This document shows positions 33,235-42,123 of a DNA stretch of 64,000 nt, piece after piece; the stretch's first letter is position 1, and each line of letters starts with the position of its first letter. The stretch spans positions 62,001-126,000 of the forward strand of contig NZ_JACHJY010000011.1 in the NCBI RefSeq assembly GCF_014203895.1, read 5' to 3'. The stretch comes from Streptomyces nymphaeiformis (GTDB taxonomy: Bacteria > Actinomycetota > Actinomycetes > Streptomycetales > Streptomycetaceae). The notes under the pieces are model-generated. The model did not search any database. It was given only the letters and a program-made list of their open reading frames with translations, and was not told the origin of the DNA. Position numbers and translations under genes: made by a program.

Positions 33235-34152
33235 ATGGTGGTCTACGGCATGCAGCTGCCGGTCCAGTCGCAGAGCACCCTCTACGCCGAGGCCTGGGAG
33301 GCGACCGCTGGTCCCGCGGATCTGGTCGCCATCGCCCGGGCCGCCGAGGCCCACGGCTTCGACTACCTCGCGAGCTGCGACCACGTCGCCATCCCGCGCC
33401 GGCTCGCCGGTCCCATGAGCACCGTCTGGTACGACCCGGTGGCCACGCTCTCCTACCTCGCCGCCGCCACCGAGCGGGTCCGGCTCCTCTCGCACGTCGC
33501 CGTCGTCGGCCTGCGCCATCCGCTCGTCACGGCCAAGGCGTACGCGACGCTCGACCACCTCTCCGGCGGCCGCCTGGTCCTCGGGGTCGGCGCCGGGCAC
33601 GTCCAGGAGGAGTTCGAGGCGCTCGGCGTGGACTTCGAGCGGCGCGGCGCCGTGCTCGACGAGACCGTCGACGCGCTGCGGGCGGCCCTCGGGCCCGAGG
33701 AGTACCCGGAGCACGTGGGGGAGCGGTTCGCCTTCAAGGACCTCGGGCAGCTGCCCCGGCCCGCGCAGGAGCGGGTCCCGCTCTGGGTGGGCGGCTCCTC
33801 GCCGGCCGCCGTGCGCCGGGCCGCGCTCAAGGGCGACGGCTGGCTTCCGCAGGGCGACCCGCGCGACAGGCTCCCCGGGCAGATCGAGAGGCTGCTGCGG
33901 CTCCGTACGGAGGCCGGGATCGCGGAGCCGGTCACCGTCGGCGCGATCACCGAGGCGCTGTACGTCGGCACGCCCGGCTGGGAGGTCGGCCGGCGCACCC
34001 TGAGCGGCCGGCCGGAGGAGCTCGCCGCCTCCCTGCGCGCGTACGGGGAGATGGGCGTGCACCAGATCCAGGTGCGGTTCCGGTCCCGGAGCCGTACCGA
34101 ACTCATCGACCAGATCGCGGCCTTCGGCACGGAGGTCGCCCCCCACCTCTAG
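33235..34152 (+). CDS. LLM-class (F420-dependent) oxidoreductase
   Basis: 305 residues of the luciferase-like TIM-barrel family: LVAIARAAEAHGFDYLASCDHVAIP, LDHLSGGRLVLGVGAGHVQEEFEALG and ERVPLWVGGSSPAAVRRAA. The GAGH..EEFEALG pattern is typical of the F420-using actinobacterial subfamily. ATG 33235 has AAGGGGG 5 nt upstream; GTG 33211 is possible but has no ribosome site. It is cotranscribed with an SDR 18 nt downstream. It probably oxidises or reduces an intermediate of the operator-linked pathway. Confidence 0.83.
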   Translation: MVVYGMQLPVQSQSTLYAEAWEATAGPADLVAIARAAEAHGFDYLASCDHVAIPRRLAGPMSTVWYDPVATLSYLAAATERVRLLSHVAVVGLRHPLVTAKAYATLDHLSGGRLVLGVGAGHVQEEFEALGVDFERRGAVLDETVDALRAALGPEEYPEHVGERFAFKDLGQLPRPAQERVPLWVGGSSPAAVRRAALKGDGWLPQGDPRDRLPGQIERLLRLRTEAGIAEPVTVGAITEALYVGTPGWEVGRRTLSGRPEELAASLRAYGEMGVHQIQVRFRSRSRTELIDQIAAFGTEVAPHL

Positions 34153-34170
34153 GAAACAGGGAGTGCGGAC

Positions 34171-34932
34171 ATGGGAAAGCTCGACGGGCGGGTCGTCCTC
34201 GTCACCGGGGCGGCGCGCGGGCAGGGCGAGCAGGAGGCGCGGCTGTTCGCCGCCGAGGGCGCGAAGGTGGTGCTCGGGGACGTCCTCGACGACGCGGGCG
34301 GGGCGCTGGCCAAGGAGCTGGGGGAGGACAGGGCGGCGTACGTCCGTCTGGACGTGACGAGCGAGGGCGACTGGGCGGCGGCCGTGGCGGCGGCCAAGGA
34401 GCGGTTCGGGAAGATCGACGGCCTCGTCAACAACGCGGGCATCCTCCGCTTCAACGAGCTGGTCTCGACGCCCCTGGAGGAGTTCCAGGCGATCGTGTCC
34501 GTGAACCAGACCGGCTGCTTCCTGGGCATCCGTACGGTCGCGCCCGAGATCGCGGCGGCGGGCGGCGGGACGATCGTCAACACCGCCTCGTACACGGGTC
34601 TCACCGGCATGGCCGGGGTCGGCGCCTACGCGGCGAGCAAGCACGCCGTCCTCGGCCTGACCCGGGTCGCCGCCCTTGAGCTGGCCGGGAAGGGGATCCG
34701 GGTGAACGCCGTCTGCCCGGGCGCGATCGACACCCCCATGAGCAACCCGGAGGGCGTGGACCCGGCCGCCACGGCCGAGCTCTACCGCAAGCTCGTGCCG
34801 CTCGGGCGGATCGGGCGGCCGGACGAGGTGGCGGCCCTGGCGCTCTTCCTGACCGGGGCGGACTCGGCGTACATCACGGGCCAGCCGTTCGTGATCGACG
34901 GCGGCTGGCTGGCCGGCGTCAGCCTTTTCTGA
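34171..34932 (+). CDS. Short-chain dehydrogenase/reductase (SDR)
   Basis: 253 residues of a classical SDR. The cofactor motif is VLVTGAARGQGEQEARLFA (TGxxxGxG), with an acidic residue after beta-2 (GDVLDDAG), suggesting NAD(H). The structural motif is NNAG (GLVNNAGIL). Catalytic Ser is in NTASYTG and Tyr/Lys in YAASKHAVLGL; VNAVCPGAIDTPM completes the plan. GGGAG precedes ATG. It is the second gene of the LLM-SDR unit. Its stop codon is embedded in the left arm of operator-like site 8. Confidence 0.87.
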   Translation: MGKLDGRVVLVTGAARGQGEQEARLFAAEGAKVVLGDVLDDAGGALAKELGEDRAAYVRLDVTSEGDWAAAVAAAKERFGKIDGLVNNAGILRFNELVSTPLEEFQAIVSVNQTGCFLGIRTVAPEIAAAGGGTIVNTASYTGLTGMAGVGAYAASKHAVLGLTRVAALELAGKGIRVNAVCPGAIDTPMSNPEGVDPAATAELYRKLVPLGRIGRPDEVAALALFLTGADSAYITGQPFVIDGGWLAGVSLF

Positions 34933-34943
34933 CGCCTCATCAG
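34929..34943. promoter_or_regulatory. TGACG-N3-CGTCA operator, site 8 (overlaps SDR stop)
   Basis: CTGACGCCTCATCAG has one mismatch and contains the SDR stop TGA. It is 64 bp centre to centre from site 9, so it may be an auxiliary site. Confidence 0.5.
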
Positions 34944-34992
34944 GTATTGACGCACCTGCACGGCGGTGCGAGAGTCGGGCACATCGATGAAT

Positions 34993-35007
34993 CTGACGGA
35001 TCGTCAG
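34993..35007. promoter_or_regulatory. TGACG-N3-CGTCA operator, site 9
   Basis: CTGACGGATCGTCAG is a fully symmetric copy, 27 nt before the TTG start of the LLM monooxygenase gene. Confidence 0.82.
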
Positions 35008-35034
35008 AAACATGAAAGAGGGCGGTGAACTTCC

Positions 35035-36159
35035 TTGGAATTCGGGATCTTCGTACAGGGATACGTCGGCAAGCGCGCCGAGACCGATCCCGAGGCCGAG
35101 CACAAGGCGCTCATGGAGGAGACCGAGTACGTCATCCAGGCCGACAAGTCCGGCTTCAAGTACGCCTGGGCCTCCGAGCACCACTTCCTGGAGGAGTACT
35201 CGCACCTCTCCGCCAACGACGTCTACCTGGGCTACCTCGCCCACGCGACCGACCGGATCCACCTCGGCTCGGGCATCTTCAACCCCCTCGCACCCGTCAA
35301 CCACCCGGTCAAGGTCGCCGAGAAGGTCGCCATGCTCGACCACCTCTCCGGCGGCCGCTTCGAGTTCGGCTCCGGTCGCGGGGCGGGCTCCCACGAGATC
35401 CTCGGGTTCATGCCGGGCATCACCGACATGAACCACACGAAGGAGATCTGGGAGGAGACCATCGCCGAGTTCCCCAAGATGTGGCTCCAGGACGAGTACG
35501 CCGGCTTCCAGGGCAAGCACTGGTCGCTCCCGCCCCGCAAGGTCCTCCCCAAGCCGTACGGGAAGTCCCACCCCGCCATGTGGTACGCGGCCGGCTCCCC
35601 GTCCTCGTACGCCATGGCCGGGAAGATGGGCCTCGGCGTCCTCGGCTTCAGCGTCCAGAAGGTCTCCGACATGGAGTGGGTCGTCGAGTCCTACAAGAAC
35701 GCGATCAAGGAGGCGAAGGCGGTCGGCGACTTCGTCAACGACAACGTGATGGTGACGTCGACGGCGATCTGCGCGGAGACGCACGAGAAGGCGGTCGAGA
35801 TCGCGGTCGGCGGCGGACTGAACTACCTCCAGTCCCTCCTCTTCCGCTACCACGACACGTTCCCCCGGCCGGAGGGCATCCCGGAGTGGCCCGAGCTGCT
35901 GCCCGAGTACTCCGCGGAGATCATCGAACTCCTCATCGCCGAGGAGCTGATGATCTGCGGCGACCCGAGCGAGGTACTGGCGCAGTGCAAGCGCTGGGAG
36001 CAGGCCGGGGCCGACCAGCTGTCCTTCGGCCTCCCGATCGGGATCTCGTACGAGGACACGATGAACTCGATCAAGCTGATCGGGGAGCACGTGATCCCGG
36101 AGATCGACACGGACCCGGTCCACCGGACGACCCGGATGAGGCAGTCGGCGGGGTCCTGA
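35035..36159 (+). CDS. LLM-class flavin-dependent monooxygenase-like protein
   Basis: 374 residues of a bacterial-luciferase-like barrel: EFGIFVQGYVGKRAETDPEAE, YAWASEHHFLEEYSHLSAND and VAMLDHLSGGRFEFGSGRGAGSHEI. Unlike the shorter F420 enzymes it has a long C-terminal half (MWYAAGSPSSYAMAGKMG). TTG 35035 is the only in-frame start giving the family N-terminus; GAGGGCGG lies 12-18 nt upstream, so translation may be weak. It sits under operators 8 and 9. FMN or F420 use cannot be told apart from sequence reading. Confidence 0.82.
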   Translation: MEFGIFVQGYVGKRAETDPEAEHKALMEETEYVIQADKSGFKYAWASEHHFLEEYSHLSANDVYLGYLAHATDRIHLGSGIFNPLAPVNHPVKVAEKVAMLDHLSGGRFEFGSGRGAGSHEILGFMPGITDMNHTKEIWEETIAEFPKMWLQDEYAGFQGKHWSLPPRKVLPKPYGKSHPAMWYAAGSPSSYAMAGKMGLGVLGFSVQKVSDMEWVVESYKNAIKEAKAVGDFVNDNVMVTSTAICAETHEKAVEIAVGGGLNYLQSLLFRYHDTFPRPEGIPEWPELLPEYSAEIIELLIAEELMICGDPSEVLAQCKRWEQAGADQLSFGLPIGISYEDTMNSIKLIGEHVIPEIDTDPVHRTTRMRQSAGS

Positions 36160-36298
36160 GGCGGGCGCACGACGAAGCGCGGGGCGGTGTCTTCCCGGAC
36201 CGCCGCCCCGTACCTGCCCCGGCCGGAGGCCGTTCCGCGGCGGCCCCGGTCCGGGGCACACCCACGTCCACGGTCACGCACCACAGAGAGGGACCGGC

Positions 36299-38026
36299 AT
36301 GCTCGACCACCTGATCAAGGGCGCCACCGTCGTCGACGGCACCGGCGCCCCCGCCCGCGTCGCCGACGTCGGCATACGGGACGGGCGGATCGTCCTCCCC
36401 GAACCGGGGGCGACCGCCCGCACCACCGAGGACGCCACCGGCCTCGTCCTCGCGCCCGGCTTCGTCGACCCGCACACCCACTACGACGCCCAGCTCTTCT
36501 GGGACCCGTACGCCACCCCGTCCATGAACCACGGCGTCACCACCGTCGCCGGCGGCAACTGCGGGTTCACCCTCGCGCCGCTGCACCCCGACCGCCCCGA
36601 GGACGCCGACTACACGCGCCGCATGATGTCGAAGGTCGAGGGCATGGCCCTCAAGGCCCTCGAAGAGGGAGTGGACTGGAGCTGGTCCTCCTTCGCCGAG
36701 TACCTGGACGCCCTCGACGGCCGGATCGCCGTCAACGCCGGCTTCATGGTCGGCCACTGCGCCCTGCGCCGGTACGTGATGGGCGCCGACGCCGTCGGCG
36801 GGCAGCCCACCCCCGAGCAGCTCGCACAGATGGTGGCTCTCCTCAAGGAGGCCATGGACGCCGGAGCCTGGGGCCTCTCCACCACCCAGTCCTCCACGCA
36901 CTCCGACGGCGACGGCGCCCCCGTCGCCTCCCGGCACGCCGCCCCCGCCGAGCTGATCGCCCTCTCCCGGGCCGTCGGAGAGCACGAGGGGACCCAGATC
37001 GAGGCGATCCTCGCCGGCTGCCTCGACCAGTTCTCCGACGACGAGATCGACCTGTTCGTCGAGATGACCGCCGCCGCGGGCCGTCCCCTCAACTGGAACG
37101 TCCTCACCATCGACGCCGCCGTCCCCGAGCGCGTCCCGCGCCAGCTCGCCGCCTCCGAGCGGGCCCGGAAGTCCGGCGGCCGGATCGTGGCGCTCACGAT
37201 GCCGATCCTCACCCCCATGAACATGTCCCTCGGGACCTTCTGCGCGCTCAACCTCATCCCGGGCTGGGGCGAGGTCCTCGGCCTGCCCGTCCCCGAGCGG
37301 ATCGCGAAGCTCCGCGACCCCGAGGTGCGGGCCGGGATGCTGCGGCGCGCGGACTCCAGGGAGGCAGGGGTCTTCCGGCGGCTCGCGCACTTCGGCCGGT
37401 ACGTCATCGGCGACACGTACAGCAGGGAGAACGAGGGCCTCACCGGCCGCGTCGTCGGCGACATCGCCGCCGAGCGCGGCCAGGACCCCTTCCAGGCCCT
37501 CGTCGAGATCTGCGCCAACGACGACCTGAGGACCGTCCTGTGGCCGATGCCCAGCGACAACGACCCGGCCTCCTGGGCCCTGCGCGCCGAGACCTGGCAG
37601 CACGAGGACGTCCTGCTCGGCGGCTCGGACGCGGGCGCGCACCTGGACCGGATGTGCGGCGCCCCGTACACGACCCGCTTCCTCGGCGACTGCCTGCGCG
37701 GCCGGAAGCTGGTCCCCCTGGAGCGGGCGGTGAAGATGCTGAGCGACGACCCGGCCCGGCTCTTCGGGCTCCGGGAGCGCGGCCGGATCGCGGAGGGCTT
37801 CCACGCCGACCTGGTCCTCTTCGACCCGGAGCGGATCGACGCGGGCCCGGCGACCCTCGTGCACGACCTGCCGGGGGACAGCCCGCGCCTGGACTCGCGC
37901 GCGGTCGGGATCGTGTCGGTGCGGGTCAACGGCGTGGAGACGGTACGGGACGACGAGGTGACCGGCGCGATCCCGGGGCGCGTCCTGCGCTCGGGCCGTG
38001 ACACGAGGACGGTGAGCACGCAGTGA
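36299..38026 (+). CDS. N-acyl-D-amino-acid deacylase / dihydroorotase-like amidohydrolase
   Basis: 575 residues. The amidohydrolase-1 plan is visible: N-terminal beta domain DHLIKGATVVDGTGAP, metal motif PGFVDPHTHYDAQLFWDP, GVTTVAGGNCGFTLAP, VLLGGSDAGAHLDRM and C-terminal GRIAEGFHADLVLFDPERI. It is closest in layout to D-aminoacylases, though homologs in CoA-catabolic clusters probably cleave cyclic amide-, lactone- or ketone-type bonds. GAGAGGGA precedes ATG. Its stop overlaps the aldehyde dehydrogenase start by 4 bp, so the two are coupled. An imperfect hairpin at about 36180-36213 separates it from the LLM gene, so it may have its own promoter. Confidence 0.82.
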   Translation: MLDHLIKGATVVDGTGAPARVADVGIRDGRIVLPEPGATARTTEDATGLVLAPGFVDPHTHYDAQLFWDPYATPSMNHGVTTVAGGNCGFTLAPLHPDRPEDADYTRRMMSKVEGMALKALEEGVDWSWSSFAEYLDALDGRIAVNAGFMVGHCALRRYVMGADAVGGQPTPEQLAQMVALLKEAMDAGAWGLSTTQSSTHSDGDGAPVASRHAAPAELIALSRAVGEHEGTQIEAILAGCLDQFSDDEIDLFVEMTAAAGRPLNWNVLTIDAAVPERVPRQLAASERARKSGGRIVALTMPILTPMNMSLGTFCALNLIPGWGEVLGLPVPERIAKLRDPEVRAGMLRRADSREAGVFRRLAHFGRYVIGDTYSRENEGLTGRVVGDIAAERGQDPFQALVEICANDDLRTVLWPMPSDNDPASWALRAETWQHEDVLLGGSDAGAHLDRMCGAPYTTRFLGDCLRGRKLVPLERAVKMLSDDPARLFGLRERGRIAEGFHADLVLFDPERIDAGPATLVHDLPGDSPRLDSRAVGIVSVRVNGVETVRDDEVTGAIPGRVLRSGRDTRTVSTQ

Positions 38027-39492
38027 CGACTCAAAGCGTGAAGGCGGAGAAGCTCTTCATCGGCGGGCAGTGGGTCGAGCCCGACGGCGGGCACTACGAG
38101 GTCGTCGACCCGGCCTCCGAGGAGGTCGTCGGGCTCGCGCCCGAGGCCTCCCGGGCGCAGGTGTACGAGGCGGCCGCCGCCGCCCGCGACGCCTTCGCGA
38201 GCTGGTCCCGCACGAAGCCGGAGGAGCGGGCGGCGATCCTCGACCGGGCCGCGGACCTGATGGCCCGGGACGCCGAGGCGAACACGCTCCTCGCCCGCGC
38301 CGAGACCGGGGCCACCACCGGCACCGCGCGCGGGATGCAGGTCGCGGTCGGCGCCTCCCGTTTCCGCCGGTACGCGCGCGGGGCGATGGAACCGGTCGAG
38401 CAGGCGCTGCCCCCGCAGATCAACGAGGCCGGCCCGATGGGGAAGGCCGGGGTGTTCGGCGCGGTGGCGGTACGGCGCCCGGTCGGCGTCGTCACCTGCA
38501 TCACCTCGTACAACAACCCCTGGGCCAACCCGGCCGGCAAGATCGCCCCGGCGCTCGCGATGGGCAACACGGTCGTGGTGAAGCCGGCCCCACAGGACCC
38601 GCTCTCCGTGTACGCGATGACCCGGGCCCTGGAGGAGGCCGGGGTCCCGGCGGGCGTGGTGAACGTCGTCACCGGCTCCGCGCAGGCGGTCGGCGAGGCG
38701 GCCGTCGACTCCCCGGACGTCGACATGGTCTCCTTCACCGGCTCCACGGCCGTCGGGCAGGCGATCGGCGAGGTCTGCGGCCGCTCGCTCAAGCGGCAGC
38801 TGATGGAGCTGGGCGGGAAGGGCGCCGCGCTCGTCTTCGACGACGCCGACCTGGACTCGGCGGTGATGGGGATCGGCACGACCTTCGCCTTCTACAGCGG
38901 CCAGATCTGCACCGCTCCCACCCGGGTCCTCGCCCAGCGCGGGATCCACGACCGTCTGATCGAGAAGCTGACCGGCTACCTGGGCTTCATGAAGGTGGGG
39001 GACCCGGCGGAGAAGGGGACGGTCGTCGGCCCGGTGATCTCGGCGGCCCACCGCGACCGGGTGGAGTCGTACGTCGACCTGGGCAGGAAGGAAGGGGCCC
39101 GGGTGGTCGCGGGCGGTGAGCGTCCGGACTTCGCGAAGGGCTTCTACGTGGCCCCGACGCTGCTCGCCGACTGCACCAACGAGATGCGGGTGGTGCGCGA
39201 GGAGATCTTCGGCCCGGTCGTCGTGGTCGTCCCCTTCGACGACGAGGAGGAGGGGATCGCGCTCGCGAACGACAGCGACTACGGCCTGATCGACTACGTG
39301 TGGTCGGGCGACGTGGCCCGCGCGTTCCGCGTCGCGGCCCGGCTGCGGGCCGGCGGGGTGGGCGTGAACACGATCGGCCGGAACATGGAGGCGCCGTTCG
39401 GCGGCTTCAAGAAGAGCGGTGTCGGACGGGACGTGGGTTCGTACGCGCTGCACGCGTACAGCGAGCTCCAGGCGGTCGTCTGGCCGGGGTGA
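38023..39492 (+). CDS. NAD(P)-dependent aldehyde dehydrogenase
   Basis: 489 residues of the ALDH superfamily: GGQWVEPDGGHYEVVDPASEE, TSYNNPWANPAGKIAPALAMGNTVVVKPA, FTGSTAVGQAI and general base Glu in LMELGGKGAALVFDDADLD. The catalytic Cys is in SGQICTAPTRVLA and the C-terminal motif is APFGGFKKSGVGRD. It oxidises an aldehyde to the acid. GTG 38023 overlaps the amidohydrolase stop (GTGA). It is the last gene of the 33-39 kb catabolic block. Confidence 0.88.
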   Translation: MTTQSVKAEKLFIGGQWVEPDGGHYEVVDPASEEVVGLAPEASRAQVYEAAAAARDAFASWSRTKPEERAAILDRAADLMARDAEANTLLARAETGATTGTARGMQVAVGASRFRRYARGAMEPVEQALPPQINEAGPMGKAGVFGAVAVRRPVGVVTCITSYNNPWANPAGKIAPALAMGNTVVVKPAPQDPLSVYAMTRALEEAGVPAGVVNVVTGSAQAVGEAAVDSPDVDMVSFTGSTAVGQAIGEVCGRSLKRQLMELGGKGAALVFDDADLDSAVMGIGTTFAFYSGQICTAPTRVLAQRGIHDRLIEKLTGYLGFMKVGDPAEKGTVVGPVISAAHRDRVESYVDLGRKEGARVVAGGERPDFAKGFYVAPTLLADCTNEMRVVREEIFGPVVVVVPFDDEEEGIALANDSDYGLIDYVWSGDVARAFRVAARLRAGGVGVNTIGRNMEAPFGGFKKSGVGRDVGSYALHAYSELQAVVWPG

Positions 39493-39503
39493 GGAGCGTC
39501 TCG

Positions 39504-39523
39504 AAAATTTCACGGGAAATTTT
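39504..39523. terminator. AT-rich hairpin after aldehyde dehydrogenase
   Basis: AAAATTTC (39504-39511) pairs with GAAATTTT (39516-39523) around ACGG. It is unusually AT-rich for this genome. It could terminate the dehydrogenase transcript or be an operator for the permease. Confidence 0.45.
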
Positions 39524-39563
39524 TGAAACGGACATTTGGGGCACGGCTGCGGTTCCCGCATAT

Positions 39564-39639
39564 CGGACACTCGCCACCGGACTTGTCGGTTGACCGACTC
39601 GTCCGGTTGGTCGATCTTTCAATCAATGGCGAGTGTCCG
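39564..39639. promoter_or_regulatory. 13-bp inverted repeat with internal palindrome upstream of the permease
   Basis: CGGACACTCGCCA (39564-39576) is perfectly inverted at 39627-39639, 50 bp apart. Between them lies TCGGTTGACCGA (39586-39597) and a related GGTTGGTCGA. The layout fits DNA looping or dimer-of-dimers regulator binding before the permease gene. Confidence 0.5.
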
Positions 39640-39730
39640 GTTCGACCCGCGCAATGCAAGGCGATGATCGATCAAATGAGCGGAGTCCGATCCTCCGGAT
39701 GTGGAAACCGCAGCATTTAACGTCGAGTTC

Positions 39731-41302
39731 ATGACTCAGGTGGACGTACGGCCCCAGGCCGGAGACACGGTAAGGGGCGCCGACGCTCAGGGCGGCGCCT
39801 CCGGCGTGCGCACCAAGGGCCTCGGCGGCAACTCCGTGGGCCTGCTCGGCAGTGCCGTCATCGGCATCTCGACCGTCGCCCCCGTCTACTGCCTGACCTC
39901 CACGCTCGGCTCCACCGCCGGCGAGGTCGGCCTGCAGATGCCCGCCGTCTTCCTCGCGGGCTTCCTGCCGATGCTGCTCGTCGCGTTCGCGTACCGCGAG
40001 CTCAACAAGCGCATGCCCGACTGCGGCACCTCCTTCACCTGGACCGTGAAGGCCTTCGGCCCCAAGGTCGGCTGGATGTGCGGCTGGGGCCTCGTCATCG
40101 CGACGATCATCGTGCTGTCCAACCTGGCCGGCGTCGCGACCTCGTACTTCTGGCTGCTCGCCGGGGAGATCAGCGGCAACCCCTCGATCGCCGCCCTGGA
40201 CGACAACAAGGCCGTCCACATCCTCACCTGCCTCACCCTGATCGCCGCCGCGACCGCGATCAGCTACCGAGGCATGACCGCCACCAAGGGCGTGCAGTAC
40301 ACCCTCGTCGGCCTCCAGCTGGCCGTCCTCGCGGTCTTCGTCGTCATGGCCTTCTCCAAGGCCGGCTCGGTCGACTTCCCGACCGGGGCGAGCTTCTCCT
40401 GGTCCTGGCTGAACCCCTTCTCCGTCGGCTCCTTCGCGGCCTTCACCGCCGGCCTCTCGCTGTCGATCTTCATGTACTGGGGCTGGGACACCTGCCTCAC
40501 GGCCAACGAGGAGACCGTCGACAGCGACAAGACCCCGGGCCGCGCCGCGCTCATCTCGATGGTCGTCCTGGTCGGCTCCTACCTGGCCACCGGCGTCGCC
40601 GCCCAGATGGTCGTCGGCTCCGGCGACAAGGGCCTCGGCCTCGCCAACCCGGAGACCTCCGACAACGTCTTCGCCGCCCTCGCGGGCCCCGTCATGGGCC
40701 CCGTCCTCGGCATCGCGCTCTTCGTCGCCGTCCTCGCCTCCGCCGCCGCGAGCCTGCAGACCACCTTCATCCCGGTCGCCCGCACGGTCCTCGCCATGTC
40801 CAGCTACGAGGCGCTGCCGCCGTCCTTCGCCCGGGTCCACCCCGTCTTCAAGGTCCCCGGCAAGGCCACGATCGTGGCCGGCGTCGCCACCGGCGTCTTC
40901 TACACCGTGATGACCCTGGTCAGCGAGAACGTCCTGGTCGACACCATCTACGCGCTCGGCCTGATGATCTGCTTCTACTACGCGCTGACCGCCTTCGCCT
41001 GCGTCTGGTTCTTCCGCGCCGAGCTCTTCGACTCGGCCCGTGACCTCGCCTTCAAGGGCGTGATCCCGCTCCTCGGCGGCCTGATGCTCACCGCCGTCTT
41101 CGGCAAGACCCTCTACGACATGTGGGACCCGGCGTACGGCTCCGGCTCCGCGGTCTTCGGCGTCGGCTCGGTCTTCGTGATCGGCGTCGGGCTGCTGCTC
41201 CTCGGCGTGGTGATCATGCTGGTCATGCAGCGCCGGAGCCCCGCGTTCTTCCGCGGCGAGGTCCTGACGAAGGAGACCCCGTCGATGGTGATCGCCGACT
41301 GA
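39731..41302 (+). CDS. APC-family amino acid/amine permease
   Basis: 523 residues with about 12 membrane segments of the amino acid-polyamine-organocation family. The motif SAVIGISTVAPVYCLTSTLG is the unwound TM1 region. FMYWGWDTCLTANEETVD (TM6 and following) is typical of actinobacterial APC transporters. TAACGT (39718-39723) lies 7 nt before ATG 39731, giving a leaderless pattern that selects this start over GTG 39701. A region rich in inverted repeats lies upstream. It imports an amino acid, amine or similar compound; the substrate is unknown. Confidence 0.83.
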   Translation: MTQVDVRPQAGDTVRGADAQGGASGVRTKGLGGNSVGLLGSAVIGISTVAPVYCLTSTLGSTAGEVGLQMPAVFLAGFLPMLLVAFAYRELNKRMPDCGTSFTWTVKAFGPKVGWMCGWGLVIATIIVLSNLAGVATSYFWLLAGEISGNPSIAALDDNKAVHILTCLTLIAAATAISYRGMTATKGVQYTLVGLQLAVLAVFVVMAFSKAGSVDFPTGASFSWSWLNPFSVGSFAAFTAGLSLSIFMYWGWDTCLTANEETVDSDKTPGRAALISMVVLVGSYLATGVAAQMVVGSGDKGLGLANPETSDNVFAALAGPVMGPVLGIALFVAVLASAAASLQTTFIPVARTVLAMSSYEALPPSFARVHPVFKVPGKATIVAGVATGVFYTVMTLVSENVLVDTIYALGLMICFYYALTAFACVWFFRAELFDSARDLAFKGVIPLLGGLMLTAVFGKTLYDMWDPAYGSGSAVFGVGSVFVIGVGLLLLGVVIMLVMQRRSPAFFRGEVLTKETPSMVIAD

Positions 41303-41326
41303 CGCCCCCGAGGCGTCCACGAAACG

Positions 41327-41364
41327 CGAAGGCGGCGGGCCCGTGGGGGGTCCCGTCGCCTTCG
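41327..41364. terminator. Terminator hairpin after permease
   Basis: CGAAGGCGGCGGG (41327-41339) pairs with 41352-41364 with one G-T wobble, between the permease and a convergent small gene. Confidence 0.65.
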
Positions 41365-41394
41365 TGCGTCGTGCGTCGTGCGGTCTCGTGCGGG

Positions 41395-41604
41395 TCAGTG
41401 GTGCCCGGGCAGCAGGCGCTCCACCGCCGCGTTGGCGGGCGGCAGGTCGGGCGTGCCGGCGGGCTTCGCCTTGGGGGTCAGGACGCCGCTGAGCGGGACG
41501 ACCGACGGAAGGTTCATGCCGCCGGTGTCGGCGGACGCGGTCCCGGCGGCCGCGCCGGCGGCGGCGAAGACGGTCAGGGCGGCTGCGGTGAGGATCCTCT
41601 TCAT
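41395..41604 (-). CDS. Small secreted protein
   Basis: 69 residues. The signal peptide MKRILTAAALTVFAAAGAAAG with TASA cleavage region leaves a mature peptide of about 43 residues, rich in Pro, Leu and Ala, with no Cys. Such tiny exported proteins are common in Streptomyces and usually uncharacterised. It is not a chaplin or rodlin by sequence. No strong ribosome site is seen, so support rests on the signal peptide and codon bias. Confidence 0.6.
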   Translation of the reverse strand: MKRILTAAALTVFAAAGAAAGTASADTGGMNLPSVVPLSGVLTPKAKPAGTPDLPPANAAVERLLPGHH

Positions 41605-41641
41605 GCCCGCACCAACGCGGACGGCGGGGGTCCGGTTACGA

Positions 41642-42100
41642 CTACCAGGTCGCGCCGGCCGGCTGCCGGGTCGTCGCGTTGATCCGGTTGAAGAGGTTGG
41701 TGACCCCGAGCCACAGCACGATCTGCGCCAGCTGCTTCTCGTCGTAGTGGCGGGCCGCCTCGTCCCACACCGCGTCCGGCACGGCGTCCGGACGGTCCGC
41801 GAGCCGGGTCGCGTACTCGGCGAGGGCCAGCGCCGCCCGCTCCGCCTCCGTGAAGTACGGGGTCTCCCGCCAGGCCGCGACGGCGTGCAGCCGCTCGTCC
41901 GTCTCGCCCTCCTTCTGCGACTTCAGGGCGCCGCCGACCACGCAGTACCCGCAGCCGTTGATCTGGCTCGCCCGGAGGTGGACCAGGTCCAGGGTGGTGG
42001 CGGGCACGTCGCCGCCGGACTGGACCGCCTTGATGAGCTGGAAGATGGCCGGCATGGCCTCGGGCAGGACGGTGGCGGGGTTGGGCATGCGTACGGACAT
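41642..42100 (-). CDS. Carboxymuconolactone decarboxylase / AhpD-like protein (copy 1)
   Basis: 152 residues. It has the AhpD-type redox motif ASQINGCGYCVVGGALKSQ (CxxC at about residue 53), then VAAWRETPYFTEAERAALALAEYATRLAD and WLGVTNLFNRINATTRQPAG. The CxxC pair with nearby residues supports alkylhydroperoxidase-like activity. It is divergent from a GNAT gene with only 23 bp between starts. It is a paralogue of the gene at 42563-43030. Confidence 0.85.
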   Translation of the reverse strand: MSVRMPNPATVLPEAMPAIFQLIKAVQSGGDVPATTLDLVHLRASQINGCGYCVVGGALKSQKEGETDERLHAVAAWRETPYFTEAERAALALAEYATRLADRPDAVPDAVWDEAARHYDEKQLAQIVLWLGVTNLFNRINATTRQPAGATW

Positions 42101-42111
42101 GGAGGACTCCT

Positions 42112-42123
42112 TAGGATGCGTAC
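42112..42123 (+). promoter_or_regulatory. Leaderless promoter -10 box (TAGGAT)
   Basis: TAGGAT at 42112-42117 is followed by 6 nt and then ATG 42124 of the GNAT gene. Confidence 0.55.
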
